DNA of 64,000 nt from Rhizobium acidisoli (GCF_002531755.2 NZ_CP035000.1:372001-436000), one strand, 5' to 3'. Positions 51,467-61,007 are shown, counted from the first letter of the stretch. The notes: generated from the letters alone by a model not told the origin. Made by a program: numbers and translations.

Positions 51467-52315
51467 TCAGCCGCCGAGCCTGACGATGCCGTATGGATTG
51501 AATTTGAACTCGTCCACTTCGTAAGTGGAATTGAAGGAGAGGCTTGCCCGGCGCGCGCTCAGCGTCGGCTCGAGTCCCCGCTCGGCGATCTCGTCGGCGA
51601 CCGCATCCATGATGGCGACGATCTGCCGTTCGCTGCCGGCTGCGTCAGGCACATAGACATCCGGCAGTCCGACGAGATGGAAGCCGACGCTTTCGAGATA
51701 CCCCCGCCCAGAGAGCGGCCGCTTCGCAAAGGCCAGCCGGCCGATCCGCTGCTCTGCAAGCCTGTCGGCGGCCTTCTGCGCTTCGGCTCCCTGCCGGATC
51801 AGCTCTCGCCACCGATCGAGCCCATGGGCGATGCCGGCGCTTTCGCCTTTCACGGCTACCGCTCCCGCACCGATCAGGCGTTCGACGAGGCGGAGCGCCA
51901 GCATCGAAACCGTCACCGTTTCCGCCTGCGCCATGCTTGGCCCAAGGATGTAGAGCACCGACTGATGATCGGCGACGGCTTTCTCGTCCGCCGAACCCCA
52001 GGCTTCGGGTTCGACCCGATCCCAGCAGACGTCGAACGACCGGCTCATGCGGTCATCCGGCTCGGCCTGCGAATAATCCTCGTCGATGCTGAAACCGCTG
52101 GCGAAGTCACGGATCGCCTGCGATGCCGCATCGGACAAATGGCCGAGGTCGCGATCCTTCCCGAGAAAACACAGAACATGCCGAGGCGTCACCGACGATG
52201 CCTCAGCCTGTATCGTTTCCTCGCCGGAATCCGGGCCGGATTCCTTGGCGGATGCCGGCCTCCAGCCGAGCATGGCCCAGAGTGTTCCCAACAGCGCGCG
52301 ACGCATGAGATTCAC
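51467..52315 (-). CDS. Exported hypothetical protein
   Basis: This 282-residue protein has an N-terminal signal-like segment (MRRALLGTLWAMLGW, cleavage near ASAKE). The mature part is acidic and mixed alpha/beta, with LYILGPSMAQAETVTVSMLAL and GLDRWRELIRQGAEAQKAAD. The family was not recognised. It is convergent with the preceding exported protein and separate from the hydroxyproline genes. No promoter is obvious. Confidence 0.55.
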   Translation of the reverse strand: MNLMRRALLGTLWAMLGWRPASAKESGPDSGEETIQAEASSVTPRHVLCFLGKDRDLGHLSDAASQAIRDFASGFSIDEDYSQAEPDDRMSRSFDVCWDRVEPEAWGSADEKAVADHQSVLYILGPSMAQAETVTVSMLALRLVERLIGAGAVAVKGESAGIAHGLDRWRELIRQGAEAQKAADRLAEQRIGRLAFAKRPLSGRGYLESVGFHLVGLPDVYVPDAAGSERQIVAIMDAVADEIAERGLEPTLSARRASLSFNSTYEVDEFKFNPYGIVRLGG

Positions 52316-52427
52316 GATCGATGCCTTTCCGGTCGAATGTTTTAAGCTGCCTCAGCCTTGTAAACATCCGAAATCCGAAACGAAAGACATCACCATCACC
52401 TAAGGCGATGCCGTCGCGCGCCGATGC

Positions 52428-53479
52428 TCAGGCCCAGATGTCGCCGGGGGTGAACCCTTCGGTAAAGGGATCGTCATTGTCGAGAACAAGGGTATTCAGG
52501 CCGGAGATCCAGCTGGTGCCGGTCAGCGTCGGGACAACGGCGGATTTGTCGCCGATCCTGGCTTCTTCGACCAGCCTGCCGGTGTAGATATTGCCCAGGA
52601 TACCCTGGTGCCGGAAATCCTGGTTTAGCGGCAATTCGCCCTTCGCATGCAGAACCGCCATCTTCGCGCAGGTGCCGGTGCCGCAGGGGCAGCGATCGAG
52701 CGCTCCCGTCCAGGTGGAGGGATCGTCCCAGGAAAGATCGCCCGTGGCCATCGTCACCGTGTTCTTCCAGTCGGCGTTCGGATCGTCCGTCGGTCCCGAC
52801 AGCTGTGAGATCGTAATCCCGACGCCGGGATAATGCGGATGAGCGACCTGCAACTGTTCGATAGCCGCCTGCCGGATCATCGCCGAAACTCGCGCGATCT
52901 CCCGCCCATGCGCCGGGATCAGTTCGAGACCTTTGAACTGCCTGACATCGGCGATGACATAGAACATGCCGCCCCAGCCGACATCGACGGTGACCTTTCC
53001 GAGATGCGGCACGTCGATGACCGCATCGAGATGGGCGGCAAATGCCGGCACGTTCTTGAAGGTCACGCTCTTGACCTTGCCGTTGCTGCATTCCGCCTTG
53101 ATGCGGATCAGTCCGGCGGGCGCCTCGAGAACCAGTTCGGTGACCGGTTCCTTCATCGGAAGCATGCCCATTTCCAAAAGGACCGTGACCACCGAGATGG
53201 TATTGCCGCCCGACATCATCGGATATTCGAACTGCTCCATGATGACATAGCCGGCATCGGCCTCCGGATGAGAGGGGGCACGATGATGTTGCAGCAATGG
53301 GCGGGATAACCGCGCGGCTCACGCAGCATCAGCTTGCGCAGCTGGTCGTCATTGCTCTCCAGCCATTTCATCTTTTCGTAGACGGAATTGCCGGGAATAT
53401 GCGGAACGCCGCCCGTGATCACGCGCATCGGCGTGCCTGCATGAGTATCGACCGCGTGGATCGTTCTTTTGAATCCCAT
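52428..53479 (-). pseudogene. Proline racemase-family gene (hydroxyproline epimerase/dehydratase) with frameshift
   Basis: Two frames join into one full-length family member of about 350 residues. From ATG 53479 (AGGAGA upstream) comes MGFKRTIHAVDTHAGTPMRV up to CCNIIVPP. One base out of frame it continues SHPEADAGYVIMEQ to the stop at 52428. The break lies in a five-base C run (plus strand G at 53274-53278); six would restore the frame. The first catalytic position is Ser (MSGGNTI, about 90) instead of Cys. The second is Cys in CPCGTGT (about 266). Ser/Cys members act on 3- or 4-hydroxyproline. As it stands the gene is interrupted. Confidence 0.75.
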
Positions 53480-53520
53480 ATCCATTCTCCTCTGAAGTCC
53501 GGCTACGCCGTTGCTTTGTA

Positions 53521-53536
53521 ATATCGTATACGATAT
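53521..53536. promoter_or_regulatory. GntR operator upstream of the epimerase gene
   Basis: ATATCGTATACGATAT is a perfect 16-base palindrome between the divergent epimerase and reductase genes. A 14/16 copy lies upstream of the gntR gene (55394-55409). Shared palindromes at both promoters point to the same GntR repressor. Confidence 0.7.
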
Positions 53537-53668
53537 CATTTGTACGAAGCTGCAGACTTGTCAATCACCAAAGTCATGTTTGTAGACACAATTGTACATT
53601 TTTCTGTCGCCATTTCCTCGCTTCTGCTAGGAACGGCGGCCAAGGAAACAGAGAATCGGAGATTTGCG

Positions 53669-54670
53669 ATGTTGGATGAGATCCTACTCGATCAGACAGA
53701 AGCCGAAGCCTTGGCGATGCGGGCCTGCCTGGCAGCAGGCGCTGGGCAAGCCACCGCCCGCTCCCTCGTGGACGCCACCTTATCAGCCGCGATCTATGGG
53801 CCTGCCATGCTCGGTTTTCCCCACATGGTCGATTATCTCGACAGCTTCCGCGAAGGCCGTATCAACTGCAATCCCGCGCCGAGATATGAGCGTCCCTATC
53901 CCGCCTTCTTCGTCGCAGATGCCGATCGGGGTATCGCGCAGCTCAGTTTCGATCTGGCATTCGATGATCTCGTGACAGCGGTGCGCAATTTCGGGCTCGC
54001 AGTCTTCACGCAAACCAACAGCTATACGGCGGGAGAACTGGGCTATTATGTTCGCAGGCTTGCCGGCCAAGGGATCGTCGGCATCGCCGCCACCAACGCC
54101 AATGCCATGGTGGTGGCCAAAGCCGGCGGCCCGGCCGTCTACAGCACCAACCCGATGGCCTTCGGCTTTCCACTCGGAGAAGGGTCGCTGCCTCTCATCA
54201 TCGACCAGGCGTCGAGCGCGACCGCCTATGTCAATATCGTCGCGGCCGCAGCCGAGGGGCGCGCCATCCCGGAGGGATGGGCCGTCAATGAAGCCGGCAA
54301 GGATACCCAGGATGCGGCAAGAGCGCTCGGCGGAGCGCTTCTTCCTTTCGGCGGGCGCAAGGGCGCCAATGTGGCGCTGATGGTGGAAATGCTGTCGGCC
54401 GGCCTCTCCGGCGGCCCCTGGTCATTGGATACGCCGTCTTTCAGAGAGGGAAGCGCCAGCCCTGCCGTCGGATTGACCGTCGTCGCGATGATGCCGGGGC
54501 GCACCGACGATGGGCTTGTCGAACGTGCCCGCCGCCAGGCCGACCGCCTTCAAGAGAAGGGCGTCTTTGTGCCGGGGGTGAGCGGCATCGAATATCCAAG
54601 GCCGGCGTCGGAAAAGCTGAAAGTGCCGCGCGCCGTCTTCGAGGCCGTCAGCAGGATAGCGGGCGCCTGA
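53669..54670 (+). CDS. Ldh2/malate-dehydrogenase-family reductase (delta1-pyrroline-2-carboxylate reductase-like)
   Basis: This 333-residue protein is of the Ldh_2 fold (FVADADRGIAQLSFDLAF, GIVGIAATNANAMVVAKAGG, NPMAFGFPLGEG, LIIDQASSATAYVNI). The start at 53669 has GGAGATTTGCG upstream. An extension to 53540 overlaps the regulatory region. Family members include delta1-piperideine-2-carboxylate/delta1-pyrroline-2-carboxylate reductases. That product is made from trans-3-hydroxy-L-proline by proline-racemase-family dehydratases, so the pairing with the divergent gene suggests a 3-hydroxyproline to proline route. The exact imine or keto acid substrate is inferred. Confidence 0.75.
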   Translation: MLDEILLDQTEAEALAMRACLAAGAGQATARSLVDATLSAAIYGPAMLGFPHMVDYLDSFREGRINCNPAPRYERPYPAFFVADADRGIAQLSFDLAFDDLVTAVRNFGLAVFTQTNSYTAGELGYYVRRLAGQGIVGIAATNANAMVVAKAGGPAVYSTNPMAFGFPLGEGSLPLIIDQASSATAYVNIVAAAAEGRAIPEGWAVNEAGKDTQDAARALGGALLPFGGRKGANVALMVEMLSAGLSGGPWSLDTPSFREGSASPAVGLTVVAMMPGRTDDGLVERARRQADRLQEKGVFVPGVSGIEYPRPASEKLKVPRAVFEAVSRIAGA

Positions 54671-54674
54671 CGGC

Positions 54675-55352
54675 TCAGCCGGGTTTCTTCGCGGGAAGAT
54701 GTTCGAGAAGTGACTGGCAGGCGCTCATGATGTGGGCATAGAGCAGACCTGCCGCCTTTTCCTCATCGCGCTCGCGGCACGCTTCGAGGATCTGCCGATG
54801 TTCGCGATCCGCCGTCTGCTTGCCATGCGATAGGGTCAACTGCACCCGGAGATATCGTTCCAGCCGGTCGTTGACGGAACGGATGGTGGTGACGAGAAAT
54901 GGCCGCTGCGCATCCTCGTAGAGGCAGCTGTGGAATCGCCAGTTCAATTCCGACCACCGGGCGACATCGGTTTCCCGCGCGAAGGCCTCGCAATAGCCAA
55001 GCGCCTTTTCAAAGGTTTCTTCCGTCATGTGAGGGATCGAGAGCTTGATGGCATTCGATTCCAGGATCGCGCGCACCTCGAAGATCTGCGCGATCTCGGG
55101 CTCCGAAACGCTGGTGACGATCGCGCCCTTGTTGCGGTGGAATTCCACGAGACCTTCGGCCTCCAGCCGTTTCAGCGCCTCCCGCACCGGAATCTTGCTG
55201 ACGTTGAACAGCCGGGCGACATCGTCCTGACGGATTGGTTCCCCTTCGTCCAGAGAACCGTCGGCGATGGAATCTCGGATGAATTTCAAAATGACATCCG
55301 AGGCCGTCGGCGCCTTCCCGAGATTTGTCACCTGAGCGGTGTTGAAAGGCAT
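54675..55352 (-). CDS. GntR/FCD-family regulator of the hydroxyproline module
   Basis: The protein has 225 residues. The N-terminal GntR winged helix has IRQDDVARLFNVSKIPVREA and LKRLEAEGLVEFHRNKGA. The C-terminal FCD domain includes LNWRFHSCLYEDAQRPFL and DREHRQILEACRERDEEKA for a metal or ligand site. AAGGAG precedes the ATG at 55352. It is convergent with the reductase gene. The palindrome 42 bases upstream and the matching one at 53521 imply autoregulation and control of the epimerase/reductase promoters. Confidence 0.85.
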   Translation of the reverse strand: MPFNTAQVTNLGKAPTASDVILKFIRDSIADGSLDEGEPIRQDDVARLFNVSKIPVREALKRLEAEGLVEFHRNKGAIVTSVSEPEIAQIFEVRAILESNAIKLSIPHMTEETFEKALGYCEAFARETDVARWSELNWRFHSCLYEDAQRPFLVTTIRSVNDRLERYLRVQLTLSHGKQTADREHRQILEACRERDEEKAAGLLYAHIMSACQSLLEHLPAKKPG

Positions 55353-55393
55353 TCCCCAAGCTCCTTCTTTCCGAGACGAAATTCCTGCTTGGG

Positions 55394-55409
55394 ATATCGT
55401 AGACGATCT
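55394..55409. promoter_or_regulatory. GntR operator upstream of gntR
   Basis: ATATCGTAGACGATCT matches the perfect palindrome at 53521-53536 in 14 of 16 positions. Its position just upstream of the gntR start suggests negative autoregulation. Confidence 0.65.
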
Positions 55410-55536
55410 CATTCCTCAAGATCGATCAGCTTTTTCACGCCGCGGCTTGCGCTCCCGTAATCTTCGGATCCAGCCGCCGGTTTTGCGTTCACCGACAAAT
55501 TGCCGTGCGGGCCGAAGGGGGCGGCCCTTTCGGGCG

Positions 55537-55698
55537 CTATCTCTGCTGACCGAAAAGCCCGGCAAGATGGGCGAATGCCCTGCCGACCGCCGGTCTCGGT
55601 GGCGCAACCGACGGGTCCTGCTCGGCCTCCGCGACGAGCCACCCTTGATAGGCGCTCTCGCGGACAAAGCGGACAACCGGGGCGAATCGATCGCGCCG
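55537..55698 (-). pseudogene. C-terminal relic of an iolE-like (inosose dehydratase) gene
   Basis: About 54 codons ending at a TAG (55537-55539) include FAPVVRFVRES and YQGWLVAEAEQDPSVAPP. This matches the conserved end of IolE-type TIM-barrel dehydratases, where GW-V-EAEQDP is a hallmark. There is no start codon or N-terminal part. It lies directly downstream of a truncated RpiR gene, as expected for remains of an inositol gene cluster. Confidence 0.55.
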
Positions 55699-55713
55699 TA
55701 CTCCTGTGGCGTC

Positions 55714-56040
55714 TCAATGCGTTGCAGCAGAGGGCGGTGTCTTGGAAATGGCTGGACGGGCGGCGCCAGAGATCGATCTCAAATGCTGTTGAAAGAAACA
55801 CTTCAGCTCCCTGAAGGTGTCGAAGCCCAGCGCATTGGCCACGCGGACCACGGTGGAAGGCGACACCACGCATTCGCCCGCCACGGAACTTATCGTTCCG
55901 AAGGCGACGATGTCGGGTTGTGCGAGCATCTTGCGCGCCACGCGCTCCTGCTGCTCAGGAAGCCGCAACCCGGCTGCTGTGATCATGCCCTTCAGTTCGG
56001 CGACGCTGTTCGGCTTGTGCAATGTCTGCTGGGCGCTCAT
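55714..56040 (-). pseudogene. Truncated RpiR-family regulator (IolR-like), helix-turn-helix only
   Basis: This frame codes for 108 residues. The RpiR DNA-binding domain is intact (MITAAGLRLPEQQERVARKM, CVVSPSTVVRVANALGFDTF, FRELKCFFQQ), but the sequence ends after about 15 unrelated residues. The sugar-phosphate-binding SIS domain (normally about 180 more residues) is missing. GGAG precedes the ATG at 56040. A frame to 56100 overlaps the dehydrogenase stop. It may still bind DNA, but it has lost effector sensing. Confidence 0.6.
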
Positions 56041-56096
56041 CGGTGTCGGCTCCTTGTTGATGCGGGATGCGCCGACCAGGCGGCGCATCCGAGCTT

Positions 56097-57116
56097 TCAT
56101 GACAAAAGAACGGGCTGCTTCTTCGAAACGGACTCGATGCTGGCGAGCGCGATCATCAAAGCGTTGCGCGCGTCCACGCCTGTCGGCGCATCCTTCAGTT
56201 CGCCATTGCGCACGGCGTCGACGAACGCGGCGAGTTGGGCGGTGTACCCCTGGACGAAGTGATCAGTGTCCCGTCGCCACGTGTCGTTCGAGACGCCATC
56301 CTTGTCGAAGAGGGTCATGCTTGACCGCCGGACGTCGCCCATGGCGACCATGCCCCCGGATCCGAACACCTCGCCACGGATGTCATAACCGTAAAGCGCC
56401 GAGAAGTTCGCCTCCGCAACAGCAACCGAGCCGTTGTCGAAGCGGATGTTGACCACGGCGGTGTCGAGGAAGCCCTTCTCCTTTGCCTCAGGACGAAGGA
56501 GCGCGTCGGCCATCGCGAAAACCTCGACCGGCTTGGCGCCGGGATTGAGCCAAAGCAGCGTGTCGAAGTCGTGAATGAGCGTCTCGTAGAAAATGGTCCA
56601 CTGTGGGATGCGGTCGGGATCGGCGCCGAACGGACCCGGGTCGCGCGTCAGAGAGCGGATGAGCTGCGGGGCGCCGATCTTTCCGGCGTCAATGGCGACA
56701 CGGCCTTCGGCAAAAGCCTGGTCCCAGCGCCGGTTGAAGCCGACCTGGAGCGGCACCCCGGCCGAACGAGCCGCGGCGATCGCCCGGTCCGCATCTTCGA
56801 GGGTCAGGGCCATCGGCTTCTCGCAAAAGATCGCCTTGCCGGCTTCGGCGGCCTGCACCAGCACGTTTGTATGGAACCGCGCCGGGGTGGCGATAACCAC
56901 CGCATCGAGACCCGGATGAGCAAGGAGTTCTGAAACCTCACTATATGCGGCGTCCACGCCGAGCGTTTCCGCAAGCTTCGCCGCCGCGCCCGGCGCCGGA
57001 TCTGCGATGGCGACGAGTTCTGCGTCGACCAGCCGGCGAGCGATGGATTGGCCATGGAAGGAGCCGATGCGGCCGGCGCCGATAAGGCCGACGTTGACGG
57101 ATTTGATCTTGGGCAT
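56097..57116 (-). CDS. Gfo/Idh/MocA-family oxidoreductase (inositol 2-dehydrogenase-like)
   Basis: This 339-residue NAD(P)-dependent dehydrogenase has the N-terminal VGLIGAGRIGSFHGQ, the catalytic-Lys motif CEKPMALT, and IHDFDTLLWLNPG with the active-site Asp/His. It is similar to IolG-type myo-inositol 2-dehydrogenases. The ATG at 57116 starts the Rossmann fold; the longer frame upstream lies in the isomerase gene. It follows the isomerase by 26 bases in the sugar ABC operon. The substrate is a polyol or sugar, with inositol-like compounds favoured by the iol relics next door. Confidence 0.82.
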   Translation of the reverse strand: MPKIKSVNVGLIGAGRIGSFHGQSIARRLVDAELVAIADPAPGAAAKLAETLGVDAAYSEVSELLAHPGLDAVVIATPARFHTNVLVQAAEAGKAIFCEKPMALTLEDADRAIAAARSAGVPLQVGFNRRWDQAFAEGRVAIDAGKIGAPQLIRSLTRDPGPFGADPDRIPQWTIFYETLIHDFDTLLWLNPGAKPVEVFAMADALLRPEAKEKGFLDTAVVNIRFDNGSVAVAEANFSALYGYDIRGEVFGSGGMVAMGDVRRSSMTLFDKDGVSNDTWRRDTDHFVQGYTAQLAAFVDAVRNGELKDAPTGVDARNALMIALASIESVSKKQPVLLS

Positions 57117-57142
57117 GGGTCGGGTCCTGTAGGGTTGAAACG

Positions 57143-57937
57143 TCAGAGGGTGAATGCGGAGCGGAAGGCTTCCAGCGCGGCGTCGGAATCGCCGGCAGCC
57201 CAGGCTTCTAAGCCGACGGGACCGGCGTAGCCCATCGCCTTGAGCGCTTTGGCGACTCCCTTCCAGTTGACCTCGCCGGTGCCGGGTTCGCAGCGTCCCG
57301 GCACGTCGGCGACCTGGATCTCGCCAATCCATGGCAAGCACTTTCGGCAAAGCTCGATCAGGTTCCCCTCGCCGATCTGGGCGTGATAGAGATCAAGGTT
57401 CAGGCGAAGACGGGGATGGTCAATACTGGAAACGAGCGCCATCGTGTCCTCCGCGCGCCCGAACGGCACGCCCGGGTGATCGACCGGTAGGTTCAAATTC
57501 TCGAGCGTGAAGACGACATTCTCATCCTCCGCCAGGTCGACGACCCGGCGAAGTGTGTCGCGCGCCTTCATCCACATCGCCCCTGTGACGACCTCGATCG
57601 GCTGAACCGGAAGGCCGCGGTCGCCAAGACCGGTGCCGTGAAGGTTCAGCCGCTGAACGCCGAGGCGCTTGCCGACCTCAGCGGTCTGGCGCGCCGTCCT
57701 CAGAAGTTCGTCCGCGCCCTCGTCGTCGGTGAGCCGACCGGTGAGATAGCCGTTCATGATGGTGAAGGTGGCGCCGGTCGCCTCCAGCTTGTGAATGTCG
57801 TGTTCCGGCCAGTTCCAGAGACCGACGCCGAAGCCCAGTTCCTTGAGGCGCGAGGCGCGCCATTCGATGGGCCGGTCGCGCCACAGCATTTCGGCGCAGG
57901 CCGCTAATGGAAAGGGGGATGATATGGAATTGCTCAT
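57143..57937 (-). CDS. TIM-barrel sugar isomerase/epimerase (hydroxypyruvate isomerase-like)
   Basis: This 264-residue xylose-isomerase-like TIM barrel has metal-site segments VFTLENLNLPVDH, RLNLDLYHAQIGEGN and the family pattern QVADVPGRCEPGTGEVNW, typical of the Hyi/IolI group. GGGAAGAA lies upstream of the ATG at 57937. A Met at 57958 is the alternative. It is placed between the ABC transporter and the Gfo/Idh enzyme, so it probably isomerises the oxidised sugar intermediate. Confidence 0.8.
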   Translation of the reverse strand: MSNSISSPFPLAACAEMLWRDRPIEWRASRLKELGFGVGLWNWPEHDIHKLEATGATFTIMNGYLTGRLTDDEGADELLRTARQTAEVGKRLGVQRLNLHGTGLGDRGLPVQPIEVVTGAMWMKARDTLRRVVDLAEDENVVFTLENLNLPVDHPGVPFGRAEDTMALVSSIDHPRLRLNLDLYHAQIGEGNLIELCRKCLPWIGEIQVADVPGRCEPGTGEVNWKGVAKALKAMGYAGPVGLEAWAAGDSDAALEAFRSAFTL

Positions 57938-58020
57938 TGCGGGTTCTTCCCTGATCATGGGTATGAGTGTCCGTGGTCCGGCACGAGGTCCCGGACCGAA
58001 TTCGCTTTTTCACGGGAGCG

Positions 58021-58809
58021 TCAGATCGTTCCGCCAAGCTCCTCGGAGATCGACTGAAGTTCCTTGCCGCCGGCCATCAGGTTCTGCAGGCTGTCGAGAT
58101 TGATCTCGCTCTTTGCAAAGGTTCCCAGCGTCTTGCCGCGGTTCAGCGCCGTGAACCGATCGCCGACCGCATAGGCATGGCGGACGTTGTGGGTGATGAA
58201 GATCACGCCGAGCCCCTTGTTTCGGACAAGGCCGATATACTTCAGGACCATCGAGGTCTGGGCGACGCCGAGCGCCGAGGTCGGCTCGTCCAGGATGAGC
58301 ACCTTCGCCCCGAAATAGACAGCGCGGGCGATGGCCACGCACTGACGCTCGCCTCCGGAAAGGGTCCCGACCGCCTGATCGGGCTCGCGCACGTCGATGC
58401 CGATCTTGCGCATCTCGTCGCGGGTAACATTGTTGGCGAAGTCCATGTCCATGCTCTTGAAGGGTCCGAAGCCTTTCAGGGGCTCGCGTCCCATGAAGAA
58501 GTTCCGGGTCACCGACATCAACGGGATCATCGCAAGGTCCTGATAGACGGTCGCGATCCCGGCATCGAGCGCGTCGCGAGGTCCGCTGAAGGATCGCGGC
58601 TGCCCGTCGATGAGAAACTCTCCGGACGTCGGTTTGAACACGCCCGACAGCGTGTTGATGAGAGTGGATTTTCCCGCACCGTTATCGCCGAGAAGGCAGA
58701 GGACTTCCCCTGCGTTTACGCTCAGCGAGACGCCGTTCAGGGCGATGATGGAGCCGAAGTGCTTTACGAGGTTCTTGACCTCGACGAGTGGCGCCTGGGA
58801 CGTGCTCAT
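58021..58809 (-). CDS. Sugar ABC transporter ATP-binding protein (FrcA type)
   Basis: This 262-residue single-domain ATPase has Walker [10 protein letters not shown], signature [14 protein letters not shown] and Walker [13 protein letters not shown]. The segment [20 protein letters not shown] is typical of FrcA-like proteins, which have one ATPase domain rather than the two found in RbsA/MglA. The ATG shares a base with the permease stop (TGATG), so the genes are translationally coupled. Confidence 0.86.
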   Translation of the reverse strand: MSTSQAPLVEVKNLVKHFGSIIALNGVSLSVNAGEVLCLLGDNGAGKSTLINTLSGVFKPTSGEFLIDGQPRSFSGPRDALDAGIATVYQDLAMIPLMSVTRNFFMGREPLKGFGPFKSMDMDFANNVTRDEMRKIGIDVREPDQAVGTLSGGERQCVAIARAVYFGAKVLILDEPTSALGVAQTSMVLKYIGLVRNKGLGVIFITHNVRHAYAVGDRFTALNRGKTLGTFAKSEINLDSLQNLMAGGKELQSISEELGGTI

Positions 58810-59930
58810 CAGCGTTCTCCCGTCACGCGTTTGCGGATGACATTGTTGAAGATGACGGCGGTCAGAAGCATGCCGCCCAGGAAGACCAGGTACCAGTCCT
58901 GATCGATCGAGGTGTAGGTCAGTCCGATCAGCACCATGCCGAAGACGATGGAGCCGAAGAAGGCGCCGATCGCCGAGCCATAGCCGCCGGTCAGGAGGCA
59001 TCCGCCGATGACGGCTGCGATGATCGCCTCGAACTCCTTCTGAAAGCCGCGGCGAGCGTCGGTCGAACCCGCATCGAGCACGGTCAGGATGGCGACCAGC
59101 GTGGCGCACATCGCCGTGACGATGAAGAGTGTGGTCTTGACGCGCGCAACGGGAACGCCGGATTTGCGGGCGGCGCGCGGATCGCCGCCGGAGGCGAAGA
59201 TCCAGTTGCCGAAGCGCGTGCGTAGCAGCACCCAGGTCGCCAGCAAAGCGATGAAAACGAACCACAGGATCTCGATGGGAATTCCCGGAACCTTGGGCGC
59301 GCCGCTCGGGAAGGTCTCGATGAAGCCATGGGCGCCAAGCCACGAGAACAGGCCACCGAAAGCATCGCCGGAGAAGAGCGGCGCGAGCGGGCTGTTGGCG
59401 GCGGCCTCCTTCATGCCGCGAAGCTGCGTCGCGCCGCCGCTAGCCCATTTGAGGCCGACGAGCGTCAGGCCGCGCAGAATGAAGAGAAATGCCAGCGTCA
59501 CGATGAAGGACGGCAGGCCGGTGCGCATCGTCAGCTGCGCGTTGGTCACGCCGATGACGGCGGCGAAGGCCAGGGCGATCAGGATCGCAACGCTCAGCGG
59601 CAGGTGCAGAACGACGAGCGCCGTGCCGAACACCAGGCCCGCGAAGGCGACCATGGAGCCGATCGACAGATCGAACTCACCGCCGATCATCAGCAGGGCC
59701 GCGCCGATTGCAAGAATGCCGAGCTGTGCGGCAGGCGCCATGAAGTTGATCACGCCGGCAAGCGTGAACATGGCCGGATTTGCAGTGAAGAAAAAGAAGA
59801 TGGAGACGAGCACCAGTCCCGCGACAGCGCCAAGTTCCGGACGGCGCAGCAGCGCGGTTATGGTCGAAACCTTCTTCAGCCGCTCGTCGGACCGGGCCGC
59901 AGTCCCGTTCTGTTCGTTGGCCAGCGTCAT
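58809..59930 (-). CDS. Sugar ABC transporter permease (FrcC/RbsC type)
   Basis: This 373-residue membrane protein has about ten hydrophobic segments and family landmarks: [61 protein letters not shown] and [28 protein letters not shown] precedes the ATG. It is full length for FrcC-like permeases. A GC-rich hairpin separates it from the binding-protein gene upstream. Confidence 0.87.
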   Translation of the reverse strand: MTLANEQNGTAARSDERLKKVSTITALLRRPELGAVAGLVLVSIFFFFTANPAMFTLAGVINFMAPAAQLGILAIGAALLMIGGEFDLSIGSMVAFAGLVFGTALVVLHLPLSVAILIALAFAAVIGVTNAQLTMRTGLPSFIVTLAFLFILRGLTLVGLKWASGGATQLRGMKEAAANSPLAPLFSGDAFGGLFSWLGAHGFIETFPSGAPKVPGIPIEILWFVFIALLATWVLLRTRFGNWIFASGGDPRAARKSGVPVARVKTTLFIVTAMCATLVAILTVLDAGSTDARRGFQKEFEAIIAAVIGGCLLTGGYGSAIGAFFGSIVFGMVLIGLTYTSIDQDWYLVFLGGMLLTAVIFNNVIRKRVTGER

Positions 59931-60014
59931 GGTCGTTCCTTAGAATAGATCGTTATCGTGCGCCGCGCCCGCTGTCCGGATGAATCACGGATCGGGAGCC
60001 ATACGGCGATGAAA

Positions 60015-60042
60015 GCAGCCCCCGCCCGCGGGCGGGAGCTGC
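60015..60042 (-). promoter_or_regulatory. Intercistronic hairpin after the sugar-binding-protein gene
   Basis: Read on the minus strand, GCAGCTCCCGCCC and GGGCGGGGGCTGC form a 13-bp stem with one G-U pair around GC. It lies 12 bases past the binding-protein stop and 85 bases before the permease start. No T-run follows. It probably stabilises the binding-protein mRNA or reduces read-through. Confidence 0.6.
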
Positions 60043-60053
60043 CGCGGGTCCGC

Positions 60054-61007
60054 TTAGCGGATACCTTGGGAGGATTTCTCGATAACCGAAGCGGCCGCGT
60101 CCTTCTCGACGAAGCTCGGGCCGGAGGCGACGTTGCCTGCCGGGATGGTGCCGTAGCGGGCGTTGAGAGCGAGGAAGGTCACAGGCAGATAGCCCTGCAG
60201 GTAAGGCTGCTGATCGACGGCGAAGAGGGCCTTGCCGTCCGCAACAGCCTGCAGGAAGCCGGCGGATAGATCATAGGATGCCACCTTGACCTTGTTGCCG
60301 TTGCCAATCTTTTCGACGACCGCGACGGCGCGCTCGCCGACGAGCGGAGCCGAGAGGCCGAGCACGACGTCGATCGACGGATCGGAGGTCAGCGCCGCCT
60401 GGATCTTCGCTTCGATTTCCGCCGGGTCCGCCGTGGTCGGCAGCACGGTGACCTTGCCCCCTTCGAAGCCCTTCTCGGTGCCGGCACAACGCTGGTCGAG
60501 CGCGGCGTTGCCGACTTCCTGATTGACGCAGAGGACATGCTTCAGGCCCAGCGACTTGAGCTTCGCGCCGACCTTGATGCCGGCCGGCATCTCGTCCTGG
60601 CCGACATGCAGCTTGATGCCGAGCTTCTCGGCGGCTGAGATGCCCGAGTTCATCGAGATAACCGGGATGCCGGCAGCGACAGCCTTTTCGATAGCCGGGC
60701 CCAGCGCGTCGGGATCAGGATTGGAGATGACGATGCCGGCCGGGTTCTGATTGACCGCGGCTTCGATGAGCTGAGCCATTGCGACCATGTCGAAGGTTTC
60801 CGGCGCGCGGTAGTCGACCTTCACGTTGCTGTCCTTGGCGGCCTGCATCATGCCGTTCTTGACGATCGACCAGAACGGATCCGACGCCTGCCCGTGCGTG
60901 ACGGCGATGATGCTCGGCTGCTCCTGCGCCTTCACGCCGACCGACCACGACGCTGCGATTCCGACGGCGACGACACCGTATGCAAGCTTCTTCAGAATGG
61001 ATTTCAT
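60054..61007 (-). CDS. Sugar ABC transporter periplasmic binding protein (FrcB/RbsB type)
   Basis: This 317-residue protein has a signal peptide (KKLAYGVVAVGIAASWSVGV, cleavage near VKAQE). The PBP1-type sugar-binding fold includes IIAVTHGQASDPFWSIVKNG, GIVISNPDPDALGPAI, GIPVISMNSG and LGLSAPLVGERAV. A strong GGAGGAGG ribosome site precedes the ATG at 61007. It is the first gene of the operon facing the LacI regulator. The ligand is a sugar or polyol; inositol-like or fructose-like compounds are plausible from the enzymes downstream. Confidence 0.86.
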   Translation of the reverse strand: MKSILKKLAYGVVAVGIAASWSVGVKAQEQPSIIAVTHGQASDPFWSIVKNGMMQAAKDSNVKVDYRAPETFDMVAMAQLIEAAVNQNPAGIVISNPDPDALGPAIEKAVAAGIPVISMNSGISAAEKLGIKLHVGQDEMPAGIKVGAKLKSLGLKHVLCVNQEVGNAALDQRCAGTEKGFEGGKVTVLPTTADPAEIEAKIQAALTSDPSIDVVLGLSAPLVGERAVAVVEKIGNGNKVKVASYDLSAGFLQAVADGKALFAVDQQPYLQGYLPVTFLALNARYGTIPAGNVASGPSFVEKDAAASVIEKSSQGIR

